A model generated the notes under the pieces. The model was not told the origin of the DNA and made no database searches. It saw only the letters and a program-made list of their open reading frames with translations. A stretch of 64,000 nucleotides of DNA, taken from JAWXCE01 sp034440495 (GTDB taxonomy: Bacteria > Pseudomonadota > Alphaproteobacteria > Rhizobiales > Rhodomicrobiaceae). This document shows positions 8,342-17,274 of the stretch, in pieces; positions within the stretch are counted from its first letter, which is position 1; every line of letters begins with the position of its first letter. Both the position numbers and the translations under genes were made by a program. The stretch spans positions 37,822-101,821 of the forward strand of contig JAWXCE010000001.1 of NCBI GenBank assembly GCA_034440495.1, written 5' to 3'.

Positions 8342-9733
8342 TTAACGGGGGCCGACCATAGTTTCCGGCCGCATCAGCGTGTTAAACTCTTCCTCCGTCA
8401 CATAGCCAAGGCGCAGCGCCTCCTCACGCAAGGTGGTGCCGTTCTTGTGCGCCGTCTTGGCGATCTCGGCGGCTTTATCGTAGCCGATCTTGGGGTTGAG
8501 GGCCGTCACCAGCATCAGCGAGCGCTCCAGCAGGTCGGCGATGCGGGCGCGGTTTGGCTCGATGCCGAAGATACAGTTGTCCGTGAGGCTCACGCTCGCG
8601 TCGGCGATGAGGCGGATGGACTGCAGGAGATTGTGAATCATCACCGGTTTAAACACATTCAGCTCGAAATGGCCCTGGCTGCCCGCGACCGTCACCGCCA
8701 TGTGGTTGCCCATCACCTGGCAGCACACCATGGTCATCGCCTCGCACTGGGTCGGGTTGACCTTGCCCGGCATGATGGACGAACCAGGCTCATTCTCGGG
8801 CAGCGACAACTCGCCAAGGCCAGAGCGCGGGCCGGAGCCGAGCAGGCGGATATCGTTGGCTATCTTGAACAGACTGGCAGCGAGCACGTTGAGCGCGCCG
8901 GACGCATCGATTACTGCGTCGTTAGAGGCCAGCGCCTCGAACTTGTTCGGCGCGCTGACGAACGGCAGCCCGGTTTCGGTCGCCACTCGCGCGGCGAAAT
9001 CCTCCGCGAAACCCTCCGGGCAATTCAGCCCCGTGCCCACCGCAGTGCCACCCTGCGCGAGCGCGTAAAGGCCCGGCAGAACCCGCTCTACGCGGGCAAT
9101 GCCCATCCGCACCTGCGCCGAGTAGCCGCCGAACTCCTGTCCAAGCGTTATTGGCACGGCGTCCTGCAAGTGCGTGCGGCCGATTTTGATGATATCGGCA
9201 AAGGCGGCGGCCTTCGCCTCCAGCTCGACGGCGAGATGGCGCAATGCCGGGATCAGCAAGCGGGTAATTTCCACGGCCGCAGAAATGTGCATCGCGGTGG
9301 GGAATGTGTCATTGGAGGATTGCGATTTGTTCACATGATCGTTCGGATGAACGATGCCCTTCGCGCCGCGCTCGCTGCCCAGAATCTCAATCGCTCGGTT
9401 GGCGATCACCTCGTTAACGTTCATGTTCGTCTGCGTGCCTGAGCCTGTCTGCCAGACAGCGAGCGGAAACTCGCCGTCGAGCTTGCCCGCGATCACTTCA
9501 TCCGCCGCTTGAACGACGGCGCCGCCAATGCGCGCGTCCAGCCTACCCAGCGCCATGTTGGAGAGCGCCGCGCATTTCTTGATGACACCGAGTGCGTGCA
9601 CCAGCGGCACAGGCATCTTCTCCACGCCGATTTTGAAGTTGCCGAGGCTGCGCTGGGTCTGCGCGCCCCAATAATGGGAAGCCGGCACTTCGATGGGGCC
9701 GAAGGTGTCGTGTTCAGTGCGCGTGGTGCTCAT
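8342..9733 (-). CDS. fumC: Class II fumarate hydratase
   Basis: Interconverts fumarate and malate in the citric acid cycle; the class II enzyme is a homotetramer without an iron-sulfur cluster. The 463 residues are the usual length. Visible signatures are GSGTQTNMNVNEV near residue 95-105, the HPNDHVN loop, GRTHLQDAVP, and the catalytic serine loop GSSIMPGKVNP. Gene order on this strand is ssrA, sspB, fumC, ribbon-helix-helix protein, so transcription may be shared in part. Confidence 0.97.
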   Translation of the reverse strand: MSTTRTEHDTFGPIEVPASHYWGAQTQRSLGNFKIGVEKMPVPLVHALGVIKKCAALSNMALGRLDARIGGAVVQAADEVIAGKLDGEFPLAVWQTGSGTQTNMNVNEVIANRAIEILGSERGAKGIVHPNDHVNKSQSSNDTFPTAMHISAAVEITRLLIPALRHLAVELEAKAAAFADIIKIGRTHLQDAVPITLGQEFGGYSAQVRMGIARVERVLPGLYALAQGGTAVGTGLNCPEGFAEDFAARVATETGLPFVSAPNKFEALASNDAVIDASGALNVLAASLFKIANDIRLLGSGPRSGLGELSLPENEPGSSIMPGKVNPTQCEAMTMVCCQVMGNHMAVTVAGSQGHFELNVFKPVMIHNLLQSIRLIADASVSLTDNCIFGIEPNRARIADLLERSLMLVTALNPKIGYDKAAEIAKTAHKNGTTLREEALRLGYVTEEEFNTLMRPETMVGPR

Positions 9734-9824
9734 TGATTGGGCCGCTCCACCAATTGGTTTGATGATTAGGGATTACCACAATCAGGTTTTAGCGTGAAGA
9801 CGCAAGACAGTTTAATCGCCTAAG

Positions 9825-10382
9825 CTATTTCTTGCGGAAGGTGTCGAGCTTGACGATCTCGGCGGTTTTCTTGCCGTCCGCCTGATCCGGCGAAGGGCTC
9901 GCGTCAACTTTTGGCTTCGCTCCTGTACTTTGATCGGCGATCATGGGTACGCCCCCCGCGGCTGGCCCGGTCGCCTCGTTGGTCACGTCCTGCGTCGCAA
10001 CGGTTATGGCGGCGCGCGCGGCGGGGTCGAACACCTGCAAATTGAAGCCGAAATCGACGCTCGGATCGTGGAAGCGCCTCACGGCGGAGAATGGAATGAC
10101 CAGCCGTTCAGGCACGTTATTGAACGACAGCTTCACCTCAAAACGGTCATCCGTCACCTGCAAATCCCAGAACTGGTGCTGAATGACGATAGTCATTTCT
10201 TCGGGATAGCGCTCTTTCAGGCGCTTCGAGATGATGACGCCCGGCGCAGATGTGTGGAAGCTGATGAAAAAATGGTGCTCGCCGGGCATGCCACGCTTCT
10301 GGACGCGGAGAAGCACAGTGCGAATGACGCCGCGCATCGCATCTAGGGCAAGGATGTCATATTCGATCTTATCGTCCGACAT
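9825..10382 (-). CDS. sspB: Alpha-type SspB, ClpXP adaptor for ssrA-tagged proteins
   Basis: SspB binds the tag added by tmRNA to stalled nascent chains and hands the substrate to ClpXP. The alphaproteobacterial form is recognised by the start IEYDILALDAMRGVIRTVL and the sheet segment FFISFHTSAPGV; the low-complexity region after about residue 130 leads to a short C-terminal motif (EIVKLDTFRKK) of the kind that tethers SspB to ClpX. The start at 10382 (185 residues) matches the family N-terminus better than the upstream in-frame ATG at 10430. It lies directly downstream of ssrA, the gene for the tag it recognises. Confidence 0.9.
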   Translation of the reverse strand: MSDDKIEYDILALDAMRGVIRTVLLRVQKRGMPGEHHFFISFHTSAPGVIISKRLKERYPEEMTIVIQHQFWDLQVTDDRFEVKLSFNNVPERLVIPFSAVRRFHDPSVDFGFNLQVFDPAARAAITVATQDVTNEATGPAAGGVPMIADQSTGAKPKVDASPSPDQADGKKTAEIVKLDTFRKK

Positions 10383-10444
10383 AGCCCCCGCGGCCGCAAA
10401 ATCCGTCACATCAGGTGCATGATAGCCCATCGTGAGAATGAAAG

Positions 10445-10740
10445 TGGGGGGCTTCTGTTGCCCGGCGCCCCCCGGCCGCGCCTAACAGCTGCTTAGGCCG
10501 TTAGGACTTCGATTCGAGACGATCGGACCGCATTACGCAGCCAGACGTGCCTCAGCATAGTTGTCATTTGCAACTACTATTGTAGCCCGTTAACGGCGGA
10601 ACAATACCGGGAGAAAGCAAGCTCTTTACGCTCTCGTCGATCCTATTTCGCCCCCATCAAACGCCGCCCCTAAATTTGAGAGGCGTGTGGTGGAGGCGCC
10701 GGGTACCGCCCCCGGGTCCGAAAAGTTTATTACAACAGCC
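10445..10740 (-). ncRNA. ssrA: tmRNA, circularly permuted two-piece type
   Basis: On the minus strand the acceptor piece comes first and ends in CGCCTCC-ACCA with its last A at 10688; a T-arm with CCGGG/CCCGG stem precedes it. After a 31-base spacer the coding piece begins with GGGGGCG at 10655. The two ends form a 7-base-pair acceptor stem with a G-U at the third pair, the alanine identity element. The motif AAATAGGATCGACG follows. The tag frame at 10571-10533 reads ANDNYAEARLAA followed by TAA, ending in the LAA degron. The order acceptor before coding is the alphaproteobacterial permuted arrangement. Outer ends are approximate. Confidence 0.92.
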
Positions 10741-10859
10741 GTTTATCCCCATATCTGGCGAACCAGAAATTCTAATATATTGCGATCCGGCCCAGAATGA
10801 AAGTGGCGATCTGGAGTTTCCCAGCGTTGGCATCACAAAGGTGAGGATTGACGGAGCCG

Positions 10860-11210
10860 CTATTGCTGTTTGACAGGCGATGGGGCCGTCTCGGATTGTC
10901 TCGTTACCGGGCCAAGGCCCCAGCAAACATTGGCGTATGCGGTGCAGGTGTACTCGTTGAATACGATAAGATCGAGATAGAGCTTGCACGACACAGTTTT
11001 CTTGCCAGTCGTATATTTTGCGACGCCCTTTTCATCCATTTGCTTCTTGATGTGGACGTCGAGTAGGGCGAGCGCGTCCCGGGTTGGGCCATCCTTGCCG
11101 AAATCGTTGACGGAAAATCCAAGGTTCTTGCATTCGCGCGCTTGCGCAGTTACGGGCGCGGCGAGAGCGGCGCAAAGCGTCAAAGCGGATAAAATGTGGC
11201 GGCGGGACAT
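10860..11210 (-). CDS. Small exported protein of unknown function
   Basis: A 116-residue protein with a clear signal peptide (SRRHILSALTLCAAL, cleavage probably after AQA) and a mature region containing four cysteines that could form disulfides in the periplasm. GGAG lies 6 bases before ATG 11210. It stands alone between ssrA and a divergent zinc-ribbon gene. I do not recognise a family. Confidence 0.65.
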   Translation of the reverse strand: MSRRHILSALTLCAALAAPVTAQARECKNLGFSVNDFGKDGPTRDALALLDVHIKKQMDEKGVAKYTTGKKTVSCKLYLDLIVFNEYTCTAYANVCWGLGPVTRQSETAPSPVKQQ

Positions 11211-11516
11211 AGCGTGCTCCTTTGGCGGCTGAAACTGGCAACGGCTTGAAAACTGGCCGCATAATGCCTAGGCGCGCTACGAAAGACTATGGCTTTTACG
11301 TAACGCTTACGCCTATTTCCGCAAATCGTTAAAATTGTAAATATTTCTCCGCAAGGCAGTTGATGTTTATTGCCGCGCCGCATGACGAAGTGATCGTCCA
11401 TTTTCCGGAAACTCTCTTGCTTGCGCGCCGAAGTTTTGGAATGGTTAAGGCTTATTGCCTGAGAAGGGCTCGACCTCTTCAACGGCCCAAAACAAAAATA
11501 TTGGGGGAGAACCACT

Positions 11517-11747
11517 ATGAATGAGAAAAAAGCAGGCGGCCCTGACCGCTGGCGCGCGACTGCGGAGGCCCTTGTCAGCCTCGCCGCTCACAATGTGCAT
11601 TGCCCTGACTGCGGGCGGCATGGACTGTCGGTGCGCGACATGGAGTATGGCTACGGCACGGATAAAGGGCTGCAGCGCTATCTTATGTGCGCGGATTGCG
11701 GCGCCTTCAACGTGGTGAGCCTCAAACGCGCAGGCGCCTCCACCTAA
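11517..11747 (+). CDS. Small zinc-ribbon protein
   Basis: A 76-residue protein with two CxxC knuckles, CPDC and CADC, about 33 residues apart, which should bind one zinc ion. A strong GGGGGAG ribosome binding site stands about 8 bases before ATG 11517. No other domain is present, so it may bind nucleic acid or protein; function unknown. It is monocistronic and GC-rich like the host genes. Confidence 0.7.
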   Translation: MNEKKAGGPDRWRATAEALVSLAAHNVHCPDCGRHGLSVRDMEYGYGTDKGLQRYLMCADCGAFNVVSLKRAGAST

Positions 11748-12087
11748 GTTTTAGCTAGGTTGCGCTGGGATTACCGCACTGTAACATCGATGTCGACGCT
11801 GTGTTTAAGCGCGGGCGGCGCGGTAAAAGATGGTAGCTTCTATGGTCAACTTAACGTGCCCTTGTGCATCTATGGCTGCAGTAACAAAGCGGCAACACCA
11901 CGCTGCTACGGTCGGCATTAAAATGCACCAATAATTTAGAGGACTAATTTTAACGCACAAAGCTCGTTAAAAAAAGTAACCAAGCTATTAAAGACGCAAA
12001 GCGTTTCTCAAACGAATCTATATATTCACTACGTATCTTCGAAGATTTGATGCTTGTCATCATTTGATGATACTTGCGGAGGATCAA
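11748..12087. other. Intergenic stretch without recognisable gene
   Basis: About 340 bases between the zinc-ribbon gene and a small exported protein. No open frame with a ribosome binding site, no tRNA and no obvious terminator is seen. The right half is AT-rich and probably holds the promoter of the gene at 12088. Confidence 0.5.
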
Positions 12088-12321
12088 ATGAAAATATTTT
12101 GGCTTGCAGTCTCTATTTATGTTTCTGCTCTTAATCCGGCAACGGCGCGAGTGACCGAGACATGTGATACTGTAAGAGGGGCTGGATCAGCGAACGATAC
12201 TTATAATGCTGTGCAGTTTGCACGAGAGGCGGTGCGCAACTGCTTGAGAAATTCTAAATTTCGTGGAAGCAAGATAAAGGCCTGGTATGGCCCGTCTTGC
12301 GACACAAGAATTACTCGTTAG
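12088..12321 (+). CDS. Small exported protein of unknown function
   Basis: The start at 12088 is chosen because GGAGG stands 5 bases before it. The 77-residue product starts with a short signal peptide (KIFWLAVSIYVSAL, cleavage near TAR) and a mature part of about 57 residues with three cysteines. The gene is AT-rich. No family is recognised; coding status rests on the good start site and the signal peptide. Confidence 0.5.
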   Translation: MKIFWLAVSIYVSALNPATARVTETCDTVRGAGSANDTYNAVQFAREAVRNCLRNSKFRGSKIKAWYGPSCDTRITR

Positions 12322-12436
12322 TCTGCACCGCCAAAACTGGATGGTGAGTGTTTTATTGGAGGCAGTAACACCCGTCATTTGTGCAGCGTTTATGCGAAAG
12401 TGTGCTGGACTAGCAGAAGTTAGACGAACCTAGCGG

Positions 12437-12467
12437 AGTTTAGGGCGACTTCGCCTCGCCCTAAACT
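12437..12467. terminator. Hairpin between convergent genes
   Basis: Two 12-base arms, AGTTTAGGGCGA and its exact complement, are separated by a 7-base loop and followed on the plus strand by TCTTTGT. The position between the genes ending at 12321 (+) and 12580 (-) suggests a bidirectional terminator, though the T tract is weak. Confidence 0.5.
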
Positions 12468-12579
12468 TCTTTGTCTTCGAATGCAGTTTGAAAATCCTTT
12501 GGCCTTGGCACCCAAAATCGCTGCGCTTTTTGCCCCCGGCTACGCGACAAATGATTTAGTATGATACTCAATTATACGT

Positions 12580-13449
12580 TTAATTTGGTTTTACAAGGTT
12601 ACATAGCGCTCGCTTGAACTCCTCCTTCGCGGGCGCCGTCGCTTCCCAAATCTCCGCCGCCTTCCAGAAGTCGAGCACGCGGAACCGCCCTACGTCCGGC
12701 TGAACGAAAACGTCGGGCGCGGCCCAGCGCAGTTTCTCCACCACGATGGAGCGCAGCGCGATCTGCGTGCTCGCCATCACCGCGTCCACCGAGTTCGGCG
12801 CGGCGGTGAGAGGGGGAACGCCGCCCATCACGTCCACAGCCGCCACCACGTCCGCCCGGCCCCGCAGCAGGTCGAACGGTGTCGGGTTGACGAAGCCGCC
12901 ATCCAGCAGGATGCGCCCGCCGATCTCCACCGTCTTGAATAGCGCGGGGATCGCCGCCGACGCCGCTATAGCCGGGATTAGCGCGCCCTGCGAGAGCACG
13001 CATTCGTTTTGCGCGCAATAATCCGTCGCCACCACGAGCAGCGGGATGCGTAGCTCCTCGAACGTTTTCGGCAGGAGCGCGGGCAGCGCGGTTTCGATCA
13101 GCGAGACGCCGTTGATGAGCGCGGGGGTCAGTGGGTTCCAGTAATCCCACACGCGGCCCGTCCAACGCTGGCGCATCAGGCTGAGCGCGGCGAACCGGCG
13201 GCCGAACAGCTCCAGCACATACTCGCGCAAATCGGCGCCCGACATGCCCGCCGCGTAGCCCGCGCCGATCAGCGCGCCGATGCTTGTACCCGCGATGATG
13301 TCCGGCCTGACCCCCAACTCGTCCAGCGCTTCCAGCATGGGAATATGCGCCAGTCCGCGCGCGCCGCCGCCGCCGAGCGCCAGGCCAAAGCGCCTTCCTG
13401 CCGGTTGCGGTAAGGTCACGTTTAAGGCAGGAGATGGATCAGCAGTCAT
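12580..13449 (-). CDS. Patatin-like phospholipase family protein
   Basis: A 289-residue protein with the catalytic dyad elements of bacterial patatins: the oxyanion loop GGGGARG (26-32), nucleophile Ser56 in GTSIG, and DGG near residue 180. These enzymes hydrolyse acyl chains from lipids. The start at 13449 has GGAG 9 bases upstream and avoids overlap with purD, which ends at 13484 on the same strand; the earlier in-frame start at 13503 would overlap it. No signal peptide, so probably cytoplasmic or membrane-associated. Physiological substrate unknown. Confidence 0.9.
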   Translation of the reverse strand: MTADPSPALNVTLPQPAGRRFGLALGGGGARGLAHIPMLEALDELGVRPDIIAGTSIGALIGAGYAAGMSGADLREYVLELFGRRFAALSLMRQRWTGRVWDYWNPLTPALINGVSLIETALPALLPKTFEELRIPLLVVATDYCAQNECVLSQGALIPAIAASAAIPALFKTVEIGGRILLDGGFVNPTPFDLLRGRADVVAAVDVMGGVPPLTAAPNSVDAVMASTQIALRSIVVEKLRWAAPDVFVQPDVGRFRVLDFWKAAEIWEATAPAKEEFKRALCNLVKPN

Positions 13450-13483
13450 CCCGTTCGCGCTCCAATGTTCGTTAATCGTCGTG

Positions 13484-14749
13484 CTACAGCGCGCGCCAGC
13501 CAATATCGCGGCGGTAAAAGCCGCCCGGCCAGTCGATGCACTCGATGGCGCTATAGGCGCGCCTGCGCGCTTCGGCCACGGTCGCGCCGAAGCTTGCTAC
13601 ATTAAGCACGCGGCCCCCGTTTGCGAGCAGCACTCCGCCCTCAAGTTTTGTGCCCGCGTGAAAAATCTTCACGCCCTCACCCGCCGCCTCGTCCAGTCCG
13701 CCGATAACGGAGCCTTTTTTATATTCGCCGGGATAGCCAAGCGCCGCCATCACCACCACAAGCGCGGTTTCATCGCTCCAGCGCGGGGTGAGGTTTTTGA
13801 GCACGCCCTTGCGCGCAGCGAGCAACGCGGTCAGCAGATCGGATTTGAGCCGCAGCATGAGCGCCTGGCATTCTGGATCGCCGAAACGGACGTTGTATTC
13901 GATGAGCTTGGGGCCATTAAAGCCGATCATCAGCCCGGCGAACAGCACACCGCGAAACGGCGCACCCTCCGCCGCCATGGCGCGCACCGTGGGGTTGATA
14001 ATTTCATCCATAACGCGCGTGGACATCTCCGTCGTCATCACGGGAGCAGGCGAATAGGCGCCCATACCGCCGGTGTTCGGCCCCTTGTCGCCGTCAAACG
14101 CCCGCTTGTGATCCTGCGCGGAACCAAATGGCACCGCCGTCTCGCCGTCGCAAAGCGCGAAAAAGCTGACCTCCTCGCCCTCCAGAAACGCCTCGAAAAT
14201 GATTTCATGACCTGCCGATGAGCCATGCGCGCCAGAGAAAAAGTCCTTAACCGCACCTTCCGCCTCTGCGGGCGTCATGGCGATGGTGACGCCCTTCCCT
14301 GCCGCCAGACCGTCCGCCTTGACGACGAACGGTGCTTTAAAAAATAGGCGGACATGCTCCAAAGCGGCTCTCTCGCTGTCGAACGTCGTGTAACTCGCTG
14401 TCGGGATGCCGTATTTGAAGCAAATCTCCTTCATGTAGCTTTTGGCGCCTTCCAGCCGCGCCGCAGCTTTGGATGGCCCGAAGGTTTTAATACCCCCCGC
14501 CTCCAGATCATCGGCCAGCCCGGCGACGAGCGGCGCCTCTGGCCCGATCACAACAAACTCAATCGCATTTTGCCGACAAAAGCGGACGACACCCAGATGG
14601 TCGGCAAGGCTCAACGGCACGCATTCTGCAATTTGCACGAGGCCAGGATTGCCCGGCGCGGCGTACAGCTTCGACAGCAGCGGACTGGCGGAAAGCGCCC
14701 ACCCCAACGCATGCTCCCGTCCGCCTGATCCCAACAACAATACTTTCAT
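13484..14749 (-). CDS. purD: Phosphoribosylamine-glycine ligase
   Basis: Second step of purine synthesis: ATP-dependent joining of glycine to phosphoribosylamine. The 421-residue protein begins with KVLLLGSGGREHALGWAL, the typical N-domain, has the ATP-grasp signature VKADGLAAGKGV and the PURD signature RFGDPECQ. The start at 14749 is supported by GAGG 6 bases upstream. It is followed by the patatin gene with a 34-base gap, so the two may be co-transcribed. Confidence 0.97.
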   Translation of the reverse strand: MKVLLLGSGGREHALGWALSASPLLSKLYAAPGNPGLVQIAECVPLSLADHLGVVRFCRQNAIEFVVIGPEAPLVAGLADDLEAGGIKTFGPSKAAARLEGAKSYMKEICFKYGIPTASYTTFDSERAALEHVRLFFKAPFVVKADGLAAGKGVTIAMTPAEAEGAVKDFFSGAHGSSAGHEIIFEAFLEGEEVSFFALCDGETAVPFGSAQDHKRAFDGDKGPNTGGMGAYSPAPVMTTEMSTRVMDEIINPTVRAMAAEGAPFRGVLFAGLMIGFNGPKLIEYNVRFGDPECQALMLRLKSDLLTALLAARKGVLKNLTPRWSDETALVVVMAALGYPGEYKKGSVIGGLDEAAGEGVKIFHAGTKLEGGVLLANGGRVLNVASFGATVAEARRRAYSAIECIDWPGGFYRRDIGWRAL

Positions 14750-14785
14750 GCTAACCTCTTGGCGCGATCGGCTGCGCCACTGCCT

Positions 14786-15102
14786 CGTCATGGCCGGGCC
14801 TGACCAGCCATCCAGTAAAACTCGAAGAGTTGTGATTGACGCCTCTGGATCGCGGGGTCAAGCCCGCCGATGACAAAGGTGGGTTATGCTACGCCTATTC
14901 GTCATGACCGGGCCTGACCCAGCCATCCAGTAAAACGCGAAGGGTTTTGATTATCGGTGTCAATCGCCGGGGCAAGCCCAGCGATGACAGCATTGAGTTA
15001 CGCTCTCACCTATTCGTCATGGGCGGGCCTGACTCGGCCATTCAGCGACATACGATCATTGTGGTTGGCGGTTCTGGATCGCCGGGTCAAGCCGCCAATG
15101 AC
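14786..15102. repeat. Three-copy array of palindromic intergenic repeats
   Basis: Three related elements at 14786-14874, 14900-14988 and 15015-15102 repeat with a period of about 114 bases. Each begins with a CGTCATG/GGCCTGAC-type arm and ends with GGTCAAGCCCGCCGATGAC or a close variant, and the arms can pair. Related elements are at 44160, 48429, 51339 and 60395. They look like the short palindromic repeats common in alphaproteobacterial intergenic DNA. The copies differ in the loop, so the array is not freshly duplicated. No gene is present in this 440-base gap. Confidence 0.8.
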
Positions 15103-15189
15103 GAGGAACTCGCGAAGCTAAGTCGCGCTCTTCCATCATAGCGAATCGGGCTTAGATAAAACTCTGAAAAGCGAAGGGTAAAGCAGCGA

Positions 15190-16761
15190 ATGGCGGAGCG
15201 GGCGCGCGGCAATATCGCAGAATTCACGGTCACGGAACTCTCGGGCGCCATCAAGCGCGCGATGGAGGAGAATTTTGGCTATGTGCGGCTGCGCGGGGAA
15301 ATCTCGGGGTATCGCGGGCCGCATTCATCGGGCCACGCTTATTTCGCGCTGAAGGACGACCGTGCGAAAATCGAGGCGGTAGTGTGGAAAGGCGTGTTCG
15401 GCGGCCTTGCGTTCAAGCCCGAGGAGGGGCTGGAAGTAATCGCCACGGGCAAGGTTTCGACCTTCCCGGGCACCTCCAAATATCAAATTGTCATCGAAAG
15501 CCTTGAGCCAGCAGGCGCCGGCGCGCTGATGGCGCTGCTAGAAGAGCGCAAAAAAAAGCTAGCCGCCGAAGGACTGTTCGACGACTCGCGCAAGAAGCCG
15601 TTGCCCTTCCTGCCGCAGATTGTCGGCATTATCACTTCGCCGACGGGCGCCGTCATCCGCGACATGCTGCACGGCTTTACAGAACGCTTTCCAATGCACG
15701 TAATTCTCTGGCCTGTGCGATGTCAGGGCGAGACCTGCGCCGCCGAGGTCAGCGCCGCTATTCGCGGCTTCAACCGGCTCGCCCCCGGTGGCAGGGTGCC
15801 GCGCCCGGATGTGCTAATCGTGGCGCGGGGCGGCGGGGCAGTTGAAGACTTGTGGGGTTATAACGAGGAGATCCTCGTGCGCGCGGTAGGGGCGAGCGAC
15901 ATACCCATTATCTCCGCCGTGGGCCATGAGACGGACTGGACGCTGATCGACCTCGCGGCGGACGCGCGTGCCCCGACCCCCACCAAAGCCGCCGAATGGG
16001 CCGCGCCGAAATACTCGGAGCTGCTTGCCAAAATTGCTGAAGTCTCCGCGCGGCTGAACGCGGGCGTGTTCCGCCAGGTAGAGGTGAAGCGCGCCAGCCT
16101 GAAAAGCGCATCCCGGGGTCTGCCACGCCCGCAGGACTTGCTCAGCCTGCCGCGCCAGCGCTTCGACTCCACGGCCTCCAGGCTTGAGCGTTCGCTGTCC
16201 GGCTTCGCCAGCGCAAGCCGGGGTCGTATGAATACCCTCGCGGCGCGTCTCAACATGCGTTTGCTAACAACCAGAATCGAGCGCGCCGGAGACAAGTTAA
16301 CTGCTTTCGACAAACAACTTGCCACCGTTTACGCGCGCGCTTTGCAGCGGCGGCGGATTGCGTTTACGCGCCCCAGCGGACGGCTTCAGCCGGGGCTGCT
16401 GCGCTATCCAGCGCAACGAGGGCGGGACCGGCTCGACGCGCAATCCGCGCGCGCCAGCCGGGGTTTTACCGAAGCCATCGCCCGGCGACGTCATACTCTG
16501 AATGCGCGCGCACAACTGCTTAATTCCCTTGGGTACAAAAATGTGCTTGAACGGGGGTTCGCGGTTGTGCGCGACAGCGCGGGCGCCATGGTGCGGCGAA
16601 CAGAGGCGGCGCTGCAGACTGGCGCGCTCGAAATTCAGTTTGCCGATGGCCGCGTCGCCGCACATACTAGTGTTGAGGTCGGCAAGAAGCAACCTGCACC
16701 GGCGGCACCGGTTGCGAAACAGCTTACAACCAAAGAGCGCGATCAGGGAAGTTTGTTGTGA
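15190..16761 (+). CDS. xseA: Exodeoxyribonuclease VII large subunit
   Basis: Degrades single-stranded DNA in both directions together with the small subunit XseB, which is not in this window. The 523-residue protein has the N-terminal OB fold (FGYVRLRGEISGYRG, then SGHAYFALKDD), the catalytic domain with PTGAVIRDML, the ARGGGAVEDLW motif and the VGHETDWTLIDLAAD segment, and a long helical C-terminal part. DUF2093 follows 34 bases later, an arrangement common in Hyphomicrobiales. Confidence 0.96.
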   Translation: MAERARGNIAEFTVTELSGAIKRAMEENFGYVRLRGEISGYRGPHSSGHAYFALKDDRAKIEAVVWKGVFGGLAFKPEEGLEVIATGKVSTFPGTSKYQIVIESLEPAGAGALMALLEERKKKLAAEGLFDDSRKKPLPFLPQIVGIITSPTGAVIRDMLHGFTERFPMHVILWPVRCQGETCAAEVSAAIRGFNRLAPGGRVPRPDVLIVARGGGAVEDLWGYNEEILVRAVGASDIPIISAVGHETDWTLIDLAADARAPTPTKAAEWAAPKYSELLAKIAEVSARLNAGVFRQVEVKRASLKSASRGLPRPQDLLSLPRQRFDSTASRLERSLSGFASASRGRMNTLAARLNMRLLTTRIERAGDKLTAFDKQLATVYARALQRRRIAFTRPSGRLQPGLLRYPAQRGRDRLDAQSARASRGFTEAIARRRHTLNARAQLLNSLGYKNVLERGFAVVRDSAGAMVRRTEAALQTGALEIQFADGRVAAHTSVEVGKKQPAPAAPVAKQLTTKERDQGSLL

Positions 16762-16795
16762 GCATAAGCGAATCTGGAAAGCATAGCGCGCGGGC

Positions 16796-17026
16796 ATGAA
16801 CAAGTTTGAACGGGCATTTGGCCTCAAGGGCGAAGCGCGGCTGAGGTATTTGCCGGGTGAATATCAGATTCTGGTGTCCGGCGGCTTCGTGCGCTGCGCA
16901 GTGACGGGGCAGCCCATCGCGCTGGAGGATTTGCGCTACTGGAGCGTTGAGTATCAAGAGCCGTACAGCAGCCCCGCCGCCTCGCTAAAGCGCTATCTTG
17001 AGCGTAAGGGTGCGCCGCGCATTTAG
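16796..17026 (+). CDS. DUF2093 family protein
   Basis: A 76-residue protein of the usual DUF2093 length with the pattern ARLRYLPGEYQIL, GFVRCAVTGQPI and LRYWSVEYQEPY that I recognise for this family. It follows xseA closely and is probably co-transcribed. The function of the family is unknown. Confidence 0.85.
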   Translation: MNKFERAFGLKGEARLRYLPGEYQILVSGGFVRCAVTGQPIALEDLRYWSVEYQEPYSSPAASLKRYLERKGAPRI

Positions 17027-17274
17027 CTGCGCTTCAGGCTTGAACGCCGCAAATAGTCCTATTTGACGTTTTACTCACAATGTTTATCGCGCTAGACCTC
17101 CGCGTATAGCCTATTTAACACGTGATAACAGTGCTCACATTAGGCTAAGGCGGCAGCATTCGGCGTGGGTTTCGTCCAGCACGCGGGCGACGAGCATGTC
17201 AGATATACGAGGATCATTTTTTTGGCAATTGTAGATTTAGTATAATTAATTCCATAATGTTTTGTATTTCCTCC

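Noticed and set aside
8336..9442. Plus-strand frame of 368 codons
   Set aside because: It is antisense to fumC, whose protein is fully conserved; histidine- and arginine-rich content is typical of a mirror frame in GC-rich DNA.
12434..12470. Hairpin at 12437-12467 as a REP element
   Set aside because: Its sequence does not match the repeat families in the window; better explained as a terminator.
13280..14221. Plus-strand frame of 313 codons over purD
   Set aside because: Antisense to the conserved purD and patatin genes, no recognisable domain.
17155..17216. GC-rich fragment that on the minus strand reads DMLVARVLDETHAE
   Set aside because: Looks like the end of an old gene, but it is too short to identify and has no start; not annotated.
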